From positions 372,001-436,000 of the forward strand of contig NZ_JADCNK010000002.1 of the NCBI RefSeq assembly GCF_014947265.1: 64,000 nucleotides of DNA, read 5' to 3'. Positions within the stretch are counted from its first letter, which is position 1. Every line of letters starts with the position of its first letter. Below are positions 17,066-25,941 of this stretch, one piece after another. Source of the stretch: Pedobacter sp014947265. Lineage in GTDB: Bacteria; Bacteroidota; Bacteroidia; Sphingobacteriales; Sphingobacteriaceae. The position numbers and the translations under genes were made by a program. The notes beneath the pieces were generated by a model that was not told the origin of the DNA, searched no databases, and saw nothing but the letters and a program-made list of their open reading frames with translations.

Positions 17066-18385
17066 TTATTTTGCAGCTACTTTCCAGACTACGCCGCTAA
17101 CATCGTCTGCAATTAGTAAAGCACCATCGGGCGTTAGGGTAACTCCAACCGGACGACCATAAACTTCTGCCTTATCCTGGTCGGCAATAAAACCAGTTAA
17201 AAAATCTTCAGGTTTTCCAGTTGGTTTGCCATCTTTAAAAGGTACAAAGGCTACTTTATAGCCAGAAATTGCCGACCGGTTCCATGAGCCATGTTGACCA
17301 ATAAATGCACCTCCCTGATATTTTTGCGGAAACTTGTTACCTTTATAGAAAGCCAATCCTAACGAGGCCGTATGTGCACCAACCGCAACATCCGGAGCAA
17401 TTGCTTTTTTAACCATTTCAGGGTTTTGGCCTTTCAAGCGAGGATCTTCATTCTGGCCATAATAAGAGTACGGCCAACCATAAAAAGCACCTTGTTTAAC
17501 ACTTGTAATGTAATCTGGAACCAGATCGTCGCCTAATCCATCCCGTTCGTTAACAGCTGTCCAAAGCATATTTGTGGATGGTGCCCAATCTATCCCAACA
17601 GGGTTTCGCAAACCACTGGCATAAATCTTTTCACCGGTTCCATCTGGATTAATTTCTAAAATATTGGCTCTTCTTACCTCATTTTCCATTCCGTTTTCAC
17701 CTACATTACTGCCCGATCCAACAGTGATATAAATTTTGCTTTTATCGGCATTGGTAATGAGGTTTCTTGTCCAGTGGTTATTATAACCTCCTGCCGGAAG
17801 GCTCAGGATCTTTTTACCAGTTGCAGTTATTTTGGTGTCGCCTTTTTTATAAGGGTATTGCCACAAGCCATCGGTATTGGCTACATAAAATGAATTGCCA
17901 ATAATCAGCATGCCGAAGGGCTGGTTCAAACCATTTAAAAAGGTGGTAACCGTTTCAGGTTTACCATCTTTATTCTCATCGCGGTATAGTAGAATCGTAT
18001 TTGCACTTTTTCCTGGCACTTCTGATTTTGCCTTGCCTGTTACCGTATTGGCAACTGTTTCTACGGTACTTCTTTCTGAGTTGGAAAGTGCTACCAAAAC
18101 ATCGCCATTCGGCGCTATGTAGGTGTTGCGTGGACTTTTAATGTTCGCTGCAAATTTGGTTACTACAAAGCCTTCCGGTGCAACAGGTGTTTTTCCATCT
18201 GTCCAGCCAATTACCTTGCTGAATTTATTTTTAGCAGCATTGGTATCCGGAGCTGGTAAATTTACTGCCCCGTTTTTGGTTGTTATGGTGGTATCTTCTC
18301 CCTGTTTTTGTGAATTGGAATTAGATTGACATCCAAAAAGGACGGCAGTAGAAAGCATTGATGCGTAAAAAATCTTTTTTTTCAT
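17066..18385 (-). CDS. Sorbosone/glucose dehydrogenase-like PQQ-type lipoprotein
   Basis: The start at 18385 gives 439 residues with a lipobox (VLFGC, Cys19). A six-bladed propeller follows, with family signatures: ITVGSGSNVGENG, YASGLRNPVGIDWAP, VNERDGLGDDLVPDY, FIGQHGSWNRS, and a final GRPVGVTLTPDGALLIADD. Members related to soluble glucose dehydrogenase and L-sorbosone dehydrogenase oxidise sugars using PQQ in the periplasm. The actual substrate and whether this strain makes PQQ are unknown. It precedes the TonB receptor gene by 53 bases on the same strand. Confidence 0.87.
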   Translation of the reverse strand: MKKKIFYASMLSTAVLFGCQSNSNSQKQGEDTTITTKNGAVNLPAPDTNAAKNKFSKVIGWTDGKTPVAPEGFVVTKFAANIKSPRNTYIAPNGDVLVALSNSERSTVETVANTVTGKAKSEVPGKSANTILLYRDENKDGKPETVTTFLNGLNQPFGMLIIGNSFYVANTDGLWQYPYKKGDTKITATGKKILSLPAGGYNNHWTRNLITNADKSKIYITVGSGSNVGENGMENEVRRANILEINPDGTGEKIYASGLRNPVGIDWAPSTNMLWTAVNERDGLGDDLVPDYITSVKQGAFYGWPYSYYGQNEDPRLKGQNPEMVKKAIAPDVAVGAHTASLGLAFYKGNKFPQKYQGGAFIGQHGSWNRSAISGYKVAFVPFKDGKPTGKPEDFLTGFIADQDKAEVYGRPVGVTLTPDGALLIADDVSGVVWKVAAK

Positions 18386-18409
18386 GTTACCCGGTTTTTT
18401 GATTAACAA

Positions 18410-18790
18410 TTTATCTCAAAAAATATAACATCGAAAACGGAGAGAAGTTTTTAGCGCTGGTATAATTGCCGCAAGACTGAATAATAAAAGGAAAGCACCC
18501 GAGAGCACCTTCCTGGAGAGCGCATATTATTTTTCCCTGTTTAATGCTATAATTATAGCAGGGAAGTATTTTTATATTCCTTTAAATTAAGTTCTTGATT
18601 GATCTGGAGAAATCAGGTCATCAAACGATGATATAATTTGAGCTTGTGGGAGTGGAGTAAAGGAATTTGGTCATAAATTTTCCGGCGTTAATTTAAAAGC
18701 GATTAATTATCACTAAATTATAGTATTATACCTAATTTTTTAGTTAAATTTTGTTAAATTGTTTTGAACGCTATCTGATTTTTCTGGTAT
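18410..18790. other. 381-base gap without a supported gene
   Basis: The DNA is AT-rich. One hairpin with arms TTCCCTG and CAGGGAA (18533-18565), enclosing GCTATAATTATAGC, is followed by a T-rich stretch and could be a weak terminator. No coding segment with a plausible start was seen. Confidence 0.4.
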
Positions 18791-19363
18791 TTATTTTACC
18801 AGGTTTTCCTGTAATTTTTTCTCGATGTCTTTAGCATTTAGTAACAGTGCAGAGAATTGTGGATCGGATTTCACCAATAAGAATTTCCCATTAGGAAGCA
18901 CAATGGCTGAAGTACCGCAGGTGGTTGCCTCGTTAAATAATAGCTTTTTTAAAAATCCCGGATCAGTTTCTATTTCCAATCCTTTTGATTTAACCGGGCT
19001 GAAACTTTTTCCTTCCTCCCGGTATTGATAAATGGCAACTTTTGGTCTGGCCTCTGCTTTTTCTTGAATATTTTTTTGAAAGGTCCATCTTACATTGTTC
19101 AGGAATTCTGCGTTCTGATAGCTAAGATCTTTCCAGCAGTCGTCTTTATTGAAATCGTATTTAATAATGATGGTGTCTTTTAAAGCAAGCCTTTCGTTTT
19201 GTTTTAAGAAATTATGCAGCGAATCGATCTGTGCCTCGGTTAACGTACCTGCTTGATAACGTTTGTTTTCGTCTACATACAATTTGGGAGAACAGGAATA
19301 CAGAAAAAGGGAAAGAAAGAGAGAAGTAAATAACTGGATTTTGATTTTAGGGATAAATTTCAT
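18791..19363 (-). CDS. Lipoprotein of unknown function
   Basis: The ATG at 19363 gives 190 residues opening with a lipoprotein signal (lipobox LYSC, around residues 22-25); an ATG 12 bases upstream is possible too. The protein then carries a predicted soluble domain with DEN..RYQAGTLTEAQIDSLHNFL, DTIIIKYDFNKDDCWKDL and a central ATTCGTSAIVLPNGKFLLV. I do not recognise the family. A perfect 19-pair hairpin (19377-19422) sits 13 bases before the start, so its leader RNA is strongly folded. Confidence 0.6.
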   Translation of the reverse strand: MKFIPKIKIQLFTSLFLSLFLYSCSPKLYVDENKRYQAGTLTEAQIDSLHNFLKQNERLALKDTIIIKYDFNKDDCWKDLSYQNAEFLNNVRWTFQKNIQEKAEARPKVAIYQYREEGKSFSPVKSKGLEIETDPGFLKKLLFNEATTCGTSAIVLPNGKFLLVKSDPQFSALLLNAKDIEKKLQENLVK

Positions 19364-19376
19364 TTGTGTGAGCATT

Positions 19377-19422
19377 AATATTGTCTAATAAATTTAGAAC
19401 TAAAAATTTATTAGACAATATT
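19377..19422. repeat. 19-base perfect hairpin upstream of a lipoprotein gene
   Basis: AATATTGTCTAATAAATTT and its exact reverse complement flank an eight-base loop. Read on the minus strand it ends 13 bases before the start codon of the gene ending at 18791, in the leader RNA. On the plus strand it is followed by TTTTTC. It could be a terminator or an operator. Confidence 0.7.
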
Positions 19423-19536
19423 TTTCAGTAGAAATCGTCATTTAGGACTGAAGCGCAGCGAAATGGAGAAATCTAACTCTGTAGATTTATCGACTAAATT
19501 GCACTGCACTCAGGATTTGCAGTTTACATTAAAGCG

Positions 19537-19624
19537 GTCGTCATCTCGACTGGAGCAACGCGGAGTGGAGAGATCTACCTCGATAGATCTCTCGACTACG
19601 TTGCACTCCGCTCGAGATGACGAC
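19537..19624. repeat. Near-perfect palindromic repeat, GTCATCTCGA family
   Basis: The arms GTCGTCATCTCGA and TCGAGATGACGAC are exact inverted repeats, and the inner parts GGAGAGATCT and AGATCTCTCGA also pair. A degenerate relative lies beside it at about 19437-19520. The remaining bases to 19713 hold no gene. Confidence 0.8.
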
Positions 19625-19713
19625 GTCTATGGGAAGTAATCTTTACAATTTTTCGGTTATTCATGTTTTTTATGTAATAAATTTAAACTCGAAATGACGA
19701 CTGCGGGATTAAC

Positions 19714-21066
19714 TCAACCTTTCAAAATCTTCGCTTTTTCCGCATCAAATTCTTCCTGCGATAAAATTCCGGCATCCAATAGCTCTTTTAAATCTAATAA
19801 AGCCTGTTTTTTTGCAGCCATATCATTTTTTGGAGCTTCAGTAATATTTTCTGTTGATACTGTGCTTGTAGCCTGAACATTTGAGTTAGCCGCAGGACCG
19901 TATTTCAGCAAAAGTTCGGTAATTTCATTAAAGCCTTTAATATTCGAATAATCAATTGCCTTTTGCTCTTTCACATTCACGATGGATGGATCTGCAGATT
20001 GTTCGAGTAAAAATTTAACCACATCTTTTTTACCGTTTGCTGCGGCATAATGTAACGCTGTGTTTCCGCTTTCATCCTGAATATTTACATTTGCGCCTTT
20101 TTCCAATAATAACTTAAGCATGCTTAAGTGACCGCTTTTGGCTGCAACATGCAACATGCTTTCACCGCCATAATTATAATTATTGTCGAAAGAGAAACTG
20201 GCAGAAATGGAAATGTTATTGGCGGTTTCTACCCACTCAAGATACGAATACATTGAATCATCATTGCCTGAAAGTGGTTTGGCATAATTTACATCCACAC
20301 CATTGGCTAAAAATAACTCGACAATTTCTTTCTGGTTATTGGCGCAGGCATACCAGATTGGCGATAATCCATTTTTTGAAGAAACAAATACATCTGCTCC
20401 CTTTTCTACCAGGATTTTGGTGAGCATCCGGTTGGCATCATAACAGGCAAGCAATAGTGCAGATTCGCCATCGTGGTTAACATGGTTGATGTTTGCACCT
20501 TTATCGAGGATCAATTCAACCATTGGTGTGTTTTTAGATTTAACTGCAAAAATTACCGGCGAATCCCCATGTTTATTTGTTGTATTAATGTTAGCGCCAG
20601 ATTCCAGTAGTTTCTGAACCACTTCTTTATTTCTCCAGGCAGATGCGATAAGCAGGGGAGTTTCTGCTTCGTTATTTTCACTGTCAACATCCAGGCCTTT
20701 ATCGAGCAGCTTTTCCAAAACTTCAATCTGTCCGTTTTGGGCAGTTAAATGCAGCAGACTATTGCCTTTAAGGTCTTTTATATCTACCCTTGCACCTTTA
20801 TCTAACAAATATAGCGCCGTTTGTTTCTGTTTTTGAAGGCAGGCAAAATAAAAGGGTGTTTCGCCATCATGATCCTCATAATCTAAATCTGCACCGCGGT
20901 CGATTAAAATTTTTACCAGGTCTAAATATCCATGATGTGCAGCATAATGCAGTGCTGTTCGGCCTTTTTCGTCCGTATAACCTACTTCTACTTCATTATT
21001 GGCCAATAAAAGTTCAGCTATTTTCCGTTTGCCGCTTTCGCAGGCAATTATAAATGACATCGACAT
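19714..21066 (-). CDS. Ankyrin-repeat protein with C-terminal SHOCT domain
   Basis: The 450-residue protein consists of about eleven ankyrin repeats, each with the TPLHYAA-like helix-turn-helix motif (for example GRTALHYAAHHGYLDLVKILIDRGAD). One repeat near residues 255-295 carries an insertion. The last 33 residues (KQALLDLKELLDAGILSQEEFDAEKAKIL) match the SHOCT domain, a short helical oligomerisation module. It has no signal peptide, so it acts in the cytosol as a binding scaffold; partners are unknown. The gene starts three bases after the stop of a second ankyrin gene, so they form one transcript. Confidence 0.9.
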   Translation of the reverse strand: MSMSFIIACESGKRKIAELLLANNEVEVGYTDEKGRTALHYAAHHGYLDLVKILIDRGADLDYEDHDGETPFYFACLQKQKQTALYLLDKGARVDIKDLKGNSLLHLTAQNGQIEVLEKLLDKGLDVDSENNEAETPLLIASAWRNKEVVQKLLESGANINTTNKHGDSPVIFAVKSKNTPMVELILDKGANINHVNHDGESALLLACYDANRMLTKILVEKGADVFVSSKNGLSPIWYACANNQKEIVELFLANGVDVNYAKPLSGNDDSMYSYLEWVETANNISISASFSFDNNYNYGGESMLHVAAKSGHLSMLKLLLEKGANVNIQDESGNTALHYAAANGKKDVVKFLLEQSADPSIVNVKEQKAIDYSNIKGFNEITELLLKYGPAANSNVQATSTVSTENITEAPKNDMAAKKQALLDLKELLDAGILSQEEFDAEKAKILKG

Positions 21067-21069
21067 ATT

Positions 21070-22272
21070 TTAAGATTGTTTCATGAGCAGTTCAACAGTT
21101 TTTATTTTCAGGTTATCATCCGAGGCCAGCATTAACGCCGTTTGGTCCTTATCGTTGCTTAAAGTAATATCTGCTCCGTTTTCGATCAGGAGTTTCACTT
21201 TACGATAGGTTTCTTTTGCCTTTTCAGCTTCGTAATTTACGTTATAGGCGCAAACTTTATGTAACAGTGTATTTCCATGATCATCCGTTCTGTTGATATC
21301 TACCTGTCCACTTTCCAATACTGCTTCTAAAATATTGGCCTGTTTTTCAGCAATTACATCTAATGGAGTTTTATCTGCACTGTACCAGGTACTGTTTTGA
21401 TATAAATCAGCTCCATCGTCAATCAGTTTTTTAAGGAAGTTAATGCTAGTTTCACTATTCGACATCATGCGTACATATTCGAATAGCAAAGTTTCTCCTT
21501 TTTTACTTACCTGATCAAACGCCGGTGAGTCAAAGTTGCGGAGCGTGGCGTAAATGTTTTCACTTTGCGCATGTGCTACTGCATAAAAGAAAGCTGAATT
21601 TCCCTCTTGGTCGGTCTGGTTTGGATCTGCACCATTTTCGAGCAGGTGTGCGATTAAATTTTTCTTGTTAAATTTTATAGCGGTAATTAAAGGTGTTTCC
21701 TGCACAATATTGCCTTCGTTAATATCAACGCCTTCATTAACAAGAATATCGATATATCCTTTGAGTAAATCGCTGGTCTGCTCGTCATTCAGGTTGTATC
21801 TGCGGAAATTGCTTTTTACTACCTGATGGATGTAGTTTTCTTCGGCATTGTTTTTAAAATTAGTCGTGCATCCTGCGTCGATGCAGGCTTTGATTACGCC
21901 TAAACCAACGCCATTTTCGAAGAGGTAACCCAATAAGGTTTTCGCATTTACTTCATCGTTCAGGTTATCGAAGTGGCCAATAAATTCGTTGAAGAAAGCA
22001 ATGTCTTCATCTTCGTTGCCCAAATTGCGTACGATACTCTGAAAAATATTTTTATCAAAATTGTCGAATTCATAAATATCGGTTTCGATGGTTTTATCCT
22101 TTACCATCATGTTTAGGATTTCATACTGTTTTTCTTTGATGAGGTTGTCGAAAATTGATGATTTTTGATGATCCTGTAGGTTTTTGGAGAGTTTTTCGCC
22201 GTTTTGCATCAAGCTTTTTGCTTCGTCAAATTTTCGGGCATTTAACTGTTGATCTAAGGTAGTTTCGGTCAT
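21070..22272 (-). CDS. Ankyrin-repeat protein
   Basis: The ATG at 22272 (MTETTLDQQL) gives 400 residues; the earlier in-frame codon at 22314 would add a hydrophobic tail not typical here. The N-terminal third is helical with weak or degenerate repeats, and clear ankyrin repeats appear from about residue 190 on (TPLITAIKFNKKNLIAHLLENGADPN, GNTLLHKVCAYNV). No signal peptide. It is immediately upstream of the SHOCT-bearing ankyrin gene (three-base gap). Together they look like a two-subunit scaffold. No effector or toxin gene adjoins them. Confidence 0.87.
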   Translation of the reverse strand: MTETTLDQQLNARKFDEAKSLMQNGEKLSKNLQDHQKSSIFDNLIKEKQYEILNMMVKDKTIETDIYEFDNFDKNIFQSIVRNLGNEDEDIAFFNEFIGHFDNLNDEVNAKTLLGYLFENGVGLGVIKACIDAGCTTNFKNNAEENYIHQVVKSNFRRYNLNDEQTSDLLKGYIDILVNEGVDINEGNIVQETPLITAIKFNKKNLIAHLLENGADPNQTDQEGNSAFFYAVAHAQSENIYATLRNFDSPAFDQVSKKGETLLFEYVRMMSNSETSINFLKKLIDDGADLYQNSTWYSADKTPLDVIAEKQANILEAVLESGQVDINRTDDHGNTLLHKVCAYNVNYEAEKAKETYRKVKLLIENGADITLSNDKDQTALMLASDDNLKIKTVELLMKQS

Positions 22273-22414
22273 TTCAATTAAAATTTTTAAAATAGATAGA
22301 TATATTTGTTTCACGCTACAAAAGTTTAGCCAAATAGTTTGCTTAAATAAAAATTATTTGGAATGTTGCAGAGAATCAGAATGATAAAGAATGTCTTGTT
22401 AGTCGCTTATTTTT

Positions 22415-23030
22415 GGAAAGCAATTGAAGTGTTCTATAGGTTAATTTCTTCCTGCTCTACCTGCTGCCATGAAAAATGGCATTCGTTCGATCAGGTTTAG
22501 TTTGGTCATTTTCTGCTACTATGCCGGTTTTCCGTACTACAGGCCTAAATTTATAGCCCTGATCGGAGCGGGCATCCCCTGATATTCATCCTACTGTGTG
22601 GATACATCTTTTTAAGGATAGTTTAGGCATTTTGCTAACCAACTTTAATAAAGCACGGATTTTAACCAAGGACGCTGTCAATCCCAAGAGCCAGGGAAAT
22701 CAAAAAAACAGTTGCAATTCAGGTAAATTGGCAGTAACAAACCTGAAACGCAGTGGTTTTGTGTTCATAACGATGATTTAATTTTAAAAAAAAATTGAAC
22801 ACAAAACGAAGTGCCACTGTTTTTTTGATGTGCATGGGATTGTGCAAAAGGCTCATTGCTGGATTGGCAAAGCGCTTTGGGTACTTTGGCGCTCCAAAGT
22901 ACCATGCCACCGCGGCATAGAGCGGCAGAAAAATTCTAATTAATTGTGTCCACACAGTATATTATTTTATCAGGATAAAGCTGCGAGAGGACTACCTTTA
23001 AAAATAGCGAACGACATTGCGCTTCAAGAA
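22415..23030 (+). repeat. L-R repeat unit, copy 1 (interrupted)
   Basis: The unit begins with an L part (GGAAAGCAATT, then TTAATTTCTTCCTGCTCTACC) and continues with an R part (GGCATTCGTTCGATCAGG, then GCCCTGATCGGAGCG and GGATAAAGC). It is nearly identical to copy 2 at 23075-23310. The R part is split inside its CCTGATA/TATCAGG hairpin loop by a 368-base element. Bases 22315-22414 are plain AT-rich sequence. Confidence 0.75.
22592..22959. mobile_element. MITE-like insertion with 15-base inverted ends
   Basis: The 368 bases start TACTGTGTGGATACA and end with the reverse complement bar one base. If TA is the duplicated target, the element is bounded by TA as in IS630/Tc1-type elements. Inside are nested palindromes: ATCAAAAAAACAGT at 22699-22712 with its exact complement at 22816-22829, TTTTGTGTTCA with its complement, and GGTACTTTGG/CCAAAGTACC at 22880-22903. 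There is no transposase, so mobility would depend on one supplied elsewhere. Copy 2 of the surrounding repeat shows the uninterrupted arrangement. Confidence 0.65.
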
Positions 23031-23074
23031 TAACTGGCAAGCTTAATATAATATTGATAGTTTGTTTATTTTCA

Positions 23075-23310
23075 GGAAAGCAATTTTAGTATTGCATAGG
23101 TTAGTTTCTTCCTGCTCTACCTTCTGCCATGAAAAATGGCATTCGTTCGATCAGGTTTAGTTTGGTCATTTTCTGCTACTATGCCCGTTTTCCGTGCCAC
23201 AGGCCTAAATTTATAGCCCTGATCGGAGCGAGCATCCCGATTTTTTCCATCGGGATAAAGCGGAGAGCAGGACTAACTTTAAATATGAAGAATGACATTG
23301 CGCTCCAAAA
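23075..23310 (+). repeat. L-R repeat unit, copy 2 (intact)
   Basis: The order is L (GGAAAGCAATTTTAG, TGCATAGGTTAGTTTC), then R with GATCAGG/CCTGATC arms, then the hairpin CCCGAT/ATCGGG at the position where copy 1 is interrupted, then GGACTAACTTTAAA and CATTGCGCTCC. It serves as the reference for copy 1 and for the third copy on the other strand at 43801-44090. Confidence 0.75.
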
Positions 23311-23409
23311 CAAAATTTAGTCATTAATGTTTTACTTGTCATCTGCAAAATAACGGCACGTCCAAACCAGAAATAACATTGCGATGTTCCTTAATTCATT
23401 CGATTATTT

Positions 23410-23459
23410 TATCTTTAGGCGATTTTAAAAAGATCGGTTTACAAAGCCATAAACCGATC
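23410..23459 (+). promoter_or_regulatory. icd promoter -7 box and leader hairpin
   Basis: TATCTTTA at 23410-23417 resembles the TAnnTTTG box; no convincing -33 partner is seen. About 15 bases on, GATCGGTTTA (23432-23441) pairs exactly with TAAACCGATC (23450-23459) around CAAAGCCA. The hairpin would lie at the 5' end of the icd mRNA, 34 bases before the start. Confidence 0.45.
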
Positions 23460-23493
23460 GAATCATTAAATAAATAAGCAAAATCAATATAAC

Positions 23494-25713
23494 ATGTCAA
23501 ATACATCAAAAATTATCTACACCAAAACCGATGAGGCGCCAATGTTGGCTACTTATTCACTTTTACCTATCGTACAAGCTTTTACCGCATCAGCAGGTAT
23601 TGATGTAGAAACCAGAGATATTTCTTTAGCAGGAAGAATTTTGGCCAACTTTCCGGAGTATTTAAAAGACGATCAAAAAATTGGTGATGCACTGGGAGAA
23701 CTTGGTGCTTTGGCTACTACCCCAGAGGCAAACATCATCAAATTACCAAATATTTCTGCTTCTATCCCACAATTGGTAGGCGCAATTACTGAGCTTCAGG
23801 CGCAGGGCTTTGCTATTCCAAATTACCCTGATAATGCGCAGAGCGACGAAGAAAAAGCAATTAAAGCTAAATATGCAAAAGTTTTAGGTTCGGCTGTAAA
23901 TCCGGTTTTACGTGAAGGTAACTCTGACCGTAGGGCGCCCAAAGCAGTTAAAAACTACGCTAAACAAAACCCGCATTCAATGGGAAAATGGTCTGCAGAT
24001 TCGAAAACCAAAGTGGTAAGCATGACTGAAGGCGATTTTTATGGTTCGGAGAAATCTACAACTGTTGCTGAAGCAAGTCAGTTTAAAATAGAATTTGTAG
24101 CTGCAGATGGTACGGTAACCGAATTAAAGGGTTTATCGCCATTAAAAGCAGGAGAAGTGATTGATAGTTCTGCATTGAGCTTATCGGCATTGAAAACTTT
24201 TGTAGCCAAAGAAATTGCTGAAGCTAAAGCTGAAGGCGTTTTATTATCAGCGCACTTAAAAGCAACGATGATGAAGGTTTCTGATCCGATCATGTTCGGT
24301 GCTATTGTAGAAGTTTATTTCGCAGATGTTTTTACCAAATATGCTGATCTTTTCAAAGAACTTAACATTGATACAAGAAATGGTTTAGGTGATGTGTATG
24401 CAAAAATTGCAGGCAATGCAAAACAGGCAGAAGTTGAAGCCGCTTTAGCGCAGGCTATTGAAAATGGACCAGCTTTAGCCATGGTAAACTCTGATAAAGG
24501 AATTACCAACTTACACGTACCATCTGATGTGATTGTTGATGCTTCTATGCCGGCAATGATCCGCACTTCGGGCCAGATGTGGAACAAAGAAGGTAAACCT
24601 GAAGATACGATCGCTTTAATTCCAGACCGTTCTTACGCGGGTGTATATACTGCAACCATTGATGACTGCAAAGCGCATGGTGCTTTTGATGTAACCACCA
24701 TCGGTTCGGTGCCGAATGTTGGCTTAATGGCTCAAAAAGCTGAAGAATATGGTTCGCACGATAAAACTTTCCAGGCTGCTGGTGCAGGAACTATCCGTGT
24801 TACTGATGCAGATGGTAAAGTATTTTTCGATCAGAAAGTAGAAAAAGGCGATATCTTCCGCATGTGCCAGACTAAAGATGACCCGATTCAGGACTGGGTA
24901 AAATTAGCGGTAAATAGGGCACGTTTATCAGAAACCCCTGCGGTTTTCTGGTTAGATGAGCAAAGAGCGCATGATAGAGAAATCATTACTAAAGTAAATA
25001 CTTACCTAAAATACCACGATACTGCAGGTTTAGATATCCGCATCTTAGCGCCAATCGAAGCGACTAAGTTTACATTAGCGCGTATCCGTAAAGGTTTAGA
25101 TACCATTTCGGTTACCGGTAATGTATTACGTGATTATTTAACCGATTTATTTCCGATTTTAGAGTTAGGAACTTCAGCGAAAATGCTTTCTATCGTTCCA
25201 TTAATGAATGGTGGCGGTTTATTCGAAACCGGTGCCGGTGGTTCTGCTCCAAAACACATTGAGCAGTTTATAGAAGAAGGTTATTTGCGTTGGGATTCGC
25301 TTGGTGAGTTTTTAGCACTTCAGGCTTCTTTAGAGCATTTATCTCAAACCCAAAACAATGCAAAAGCACAGGTGTTGGCTGATGCTTTGGATGAGGCAAA
25401 TGCTAAATTTTTGGCAACTGATAAATCGCCGGGCAGAAAATTGGGTACTATCGATAACCGTGGTTCTCACTTCTATTTAGCCTTATATTGGGCTGAGGCG
25501 TTAGCTGCTCAGAGCAAAGATGCAGATCTGAAAGCCAGATTTGCACCATTGGCTAAAACTTTGTTAGAAAATGAAGCCAAAATCAACGAAGAGTTGATCA
25601 GTTCACAAGGCAAGCCTCAAAACATTGGTGGTTACTACAACCCTAATGATGAGTTGGCAAGCAAAGCCATGCGCCCAAGTGAAACATTAAATACCTCTTT
25701 GGCTAGTTTATAA
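23494..25713 (+). CDS. icd: NADP-dependent isocitrate dehydrogenase, monomeric type
   Basis: At 739 residues this is the large monomeric form, not the 45-kDa dimeric enzyme. Family stretches are visible: KIIYTKTDEAPMLATYSLLPIV at the start, LREGNSDRRAPKAVKNYAKQNPH around residue 135, MWNKEGKPEDTIALIPDRSYAGVY near 360, and GGGLFETGAGGSAPKH near 575 with the substrate-binding loop. It oxidatively decarboxylates isocitrate to 2-oxoglutarate in the TCA cycle, producing NADPH. It stands alone, with a leader hairpin in front and a palindrome plus terminator behind. Confidence 0.96.
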   Translation: MSNTSKIIYTKTDEAPMLATYSLLPIVQAFTASAGIDVETRDISLAGRILANFPEYLKDDQKIGDALGELGALATTPEANIIKLPNISASIPQLVGAITELQAQGFAIPNYPDNAQSDEEKAIKAKYAKVLGSAVNPVLREGNSDRRAPKAVKNYAKQNPHSMGKWSADSKTKVVSMTEGDFYGSEKSTTVAEASQFKIEFVAADGTVTELKGLSPLKAGEVIDSSALSLSALKTFVAKEIAEAKAEGVLLSAHLKATMMKVSDPIMFGAIVEVYFADVFTKYADLFKELNIDTRNGLGDVYAKIAGNAKQAEVEAALAQAIENGPALAMVNSDKGITNLHVPSDVIVDASMPAMIRTSGQMWNKEGKPEDTIALIPDRSYAGVYTATIDDCKAHGAFDVTTIGSVPNVGLMAQKAEEYGSHDKTFQAAGAGTIRVTDADGKVFFDQKVEKGDIFRMCQTKDDPIQDWVKLAVNRARLSETPAVFWLDEQRAHDREIITKVNTYLKYHDTAGLDIRILAPIEATKFTLARIRKGLDTISVTGNVLRDYLTDLFPILELGTSAKMLSIVPLMNGGGLFETGAGGSAPKHIEQFIEEGYLRWDSLGEFLALQASLEHLSQTQNNAKAQVLADALDEANAKFLATDKSPGRKLGTIDNRGSHFYLALYWAEALAAQSKDADLKARFAPLAKTLLENEAKINEELISSQGKPQNIGGYYNPNDELASKAMRPSETLNTSLASL

Positions 25714-25721
25714 GCTAAATT

Positions 25722-25766
25722 GAGTTGTCAACTTTAATATGCTTCTAGTATGGAAGTTGACAACTC
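25722..25766. repeat. 45-base palindromic repeat, copy 1
   Basis: GAGTTGTCAACTT and AAGTTGACAACTC are exact inverted repeats around a 19-base spacer that begins TAATATGC. It lies nine bases after the icd stop. Copies of the same length are at 25816-25860 and 53888-53932. Confidence 0.85.
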
Positions 25767-25780
25767 TTAAAATATTTTAG

Positions 25781-25813
25781 GCGTTCCGATATAAAAATTG
25801 GGGCGCTTTTTTT
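25781..25813 (+). terminator. icd terminator
   Basis: GCGTTCCGAT pairs with ATTGGGGCGC (10 pairs, three of them G-T) around ATAAAA, followed by seven T. It sits between the two 45-base palindromes. Confidence 0.75.
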
Positions 25814-25815
25814 AT

Positions 25816-25860
25816 GAGTTGTCAACTTTAATGTGCTCCTGGTACGGAAGTTGACAACTC
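25816..25860. repeat. 45-base palindromic repeat, copy 2
   Basis: Same arms as copy 1 (13 bases each). The spacer differs by a few bases (TAATGTGCTCCTGG in place of TAATATGCTTCTAG). Same orientation, 94 bases downstream. Confidence 0.85.
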
Positions 25861-25941
25861 TTTATTACCATTTCTGTCTTACGAGACTATCTATTGGATA
25901 ATGGGTTCTATTACTTCAGGCGCTCTTGAGCCTCAATTTGT

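Noticed and set aside
18533..18565. Small RNA around the TTCCCTG/CAGGGAA hairpin
   Set aside because: The stem is only seven pairs and there is no promoter box or strong terminator to define a transcript.
22719..22955. Minus-strand reading frame of 78 codons (LPLYAAVAWYFGAPKYPKRF)
   Set aside because: It lies wholly within the 368-base MITE-like element, across its palindromes, so it is a by-product of the inverted structure rather than a gene.
23129..23320. Plus-strand frame of 63 codons in repeat copy 2
   Set aside because: The frame comes from the L-R repeat itself; in copy 1 it is interrupted and in copy 3 the order is changed, so it is not a conserved protein.
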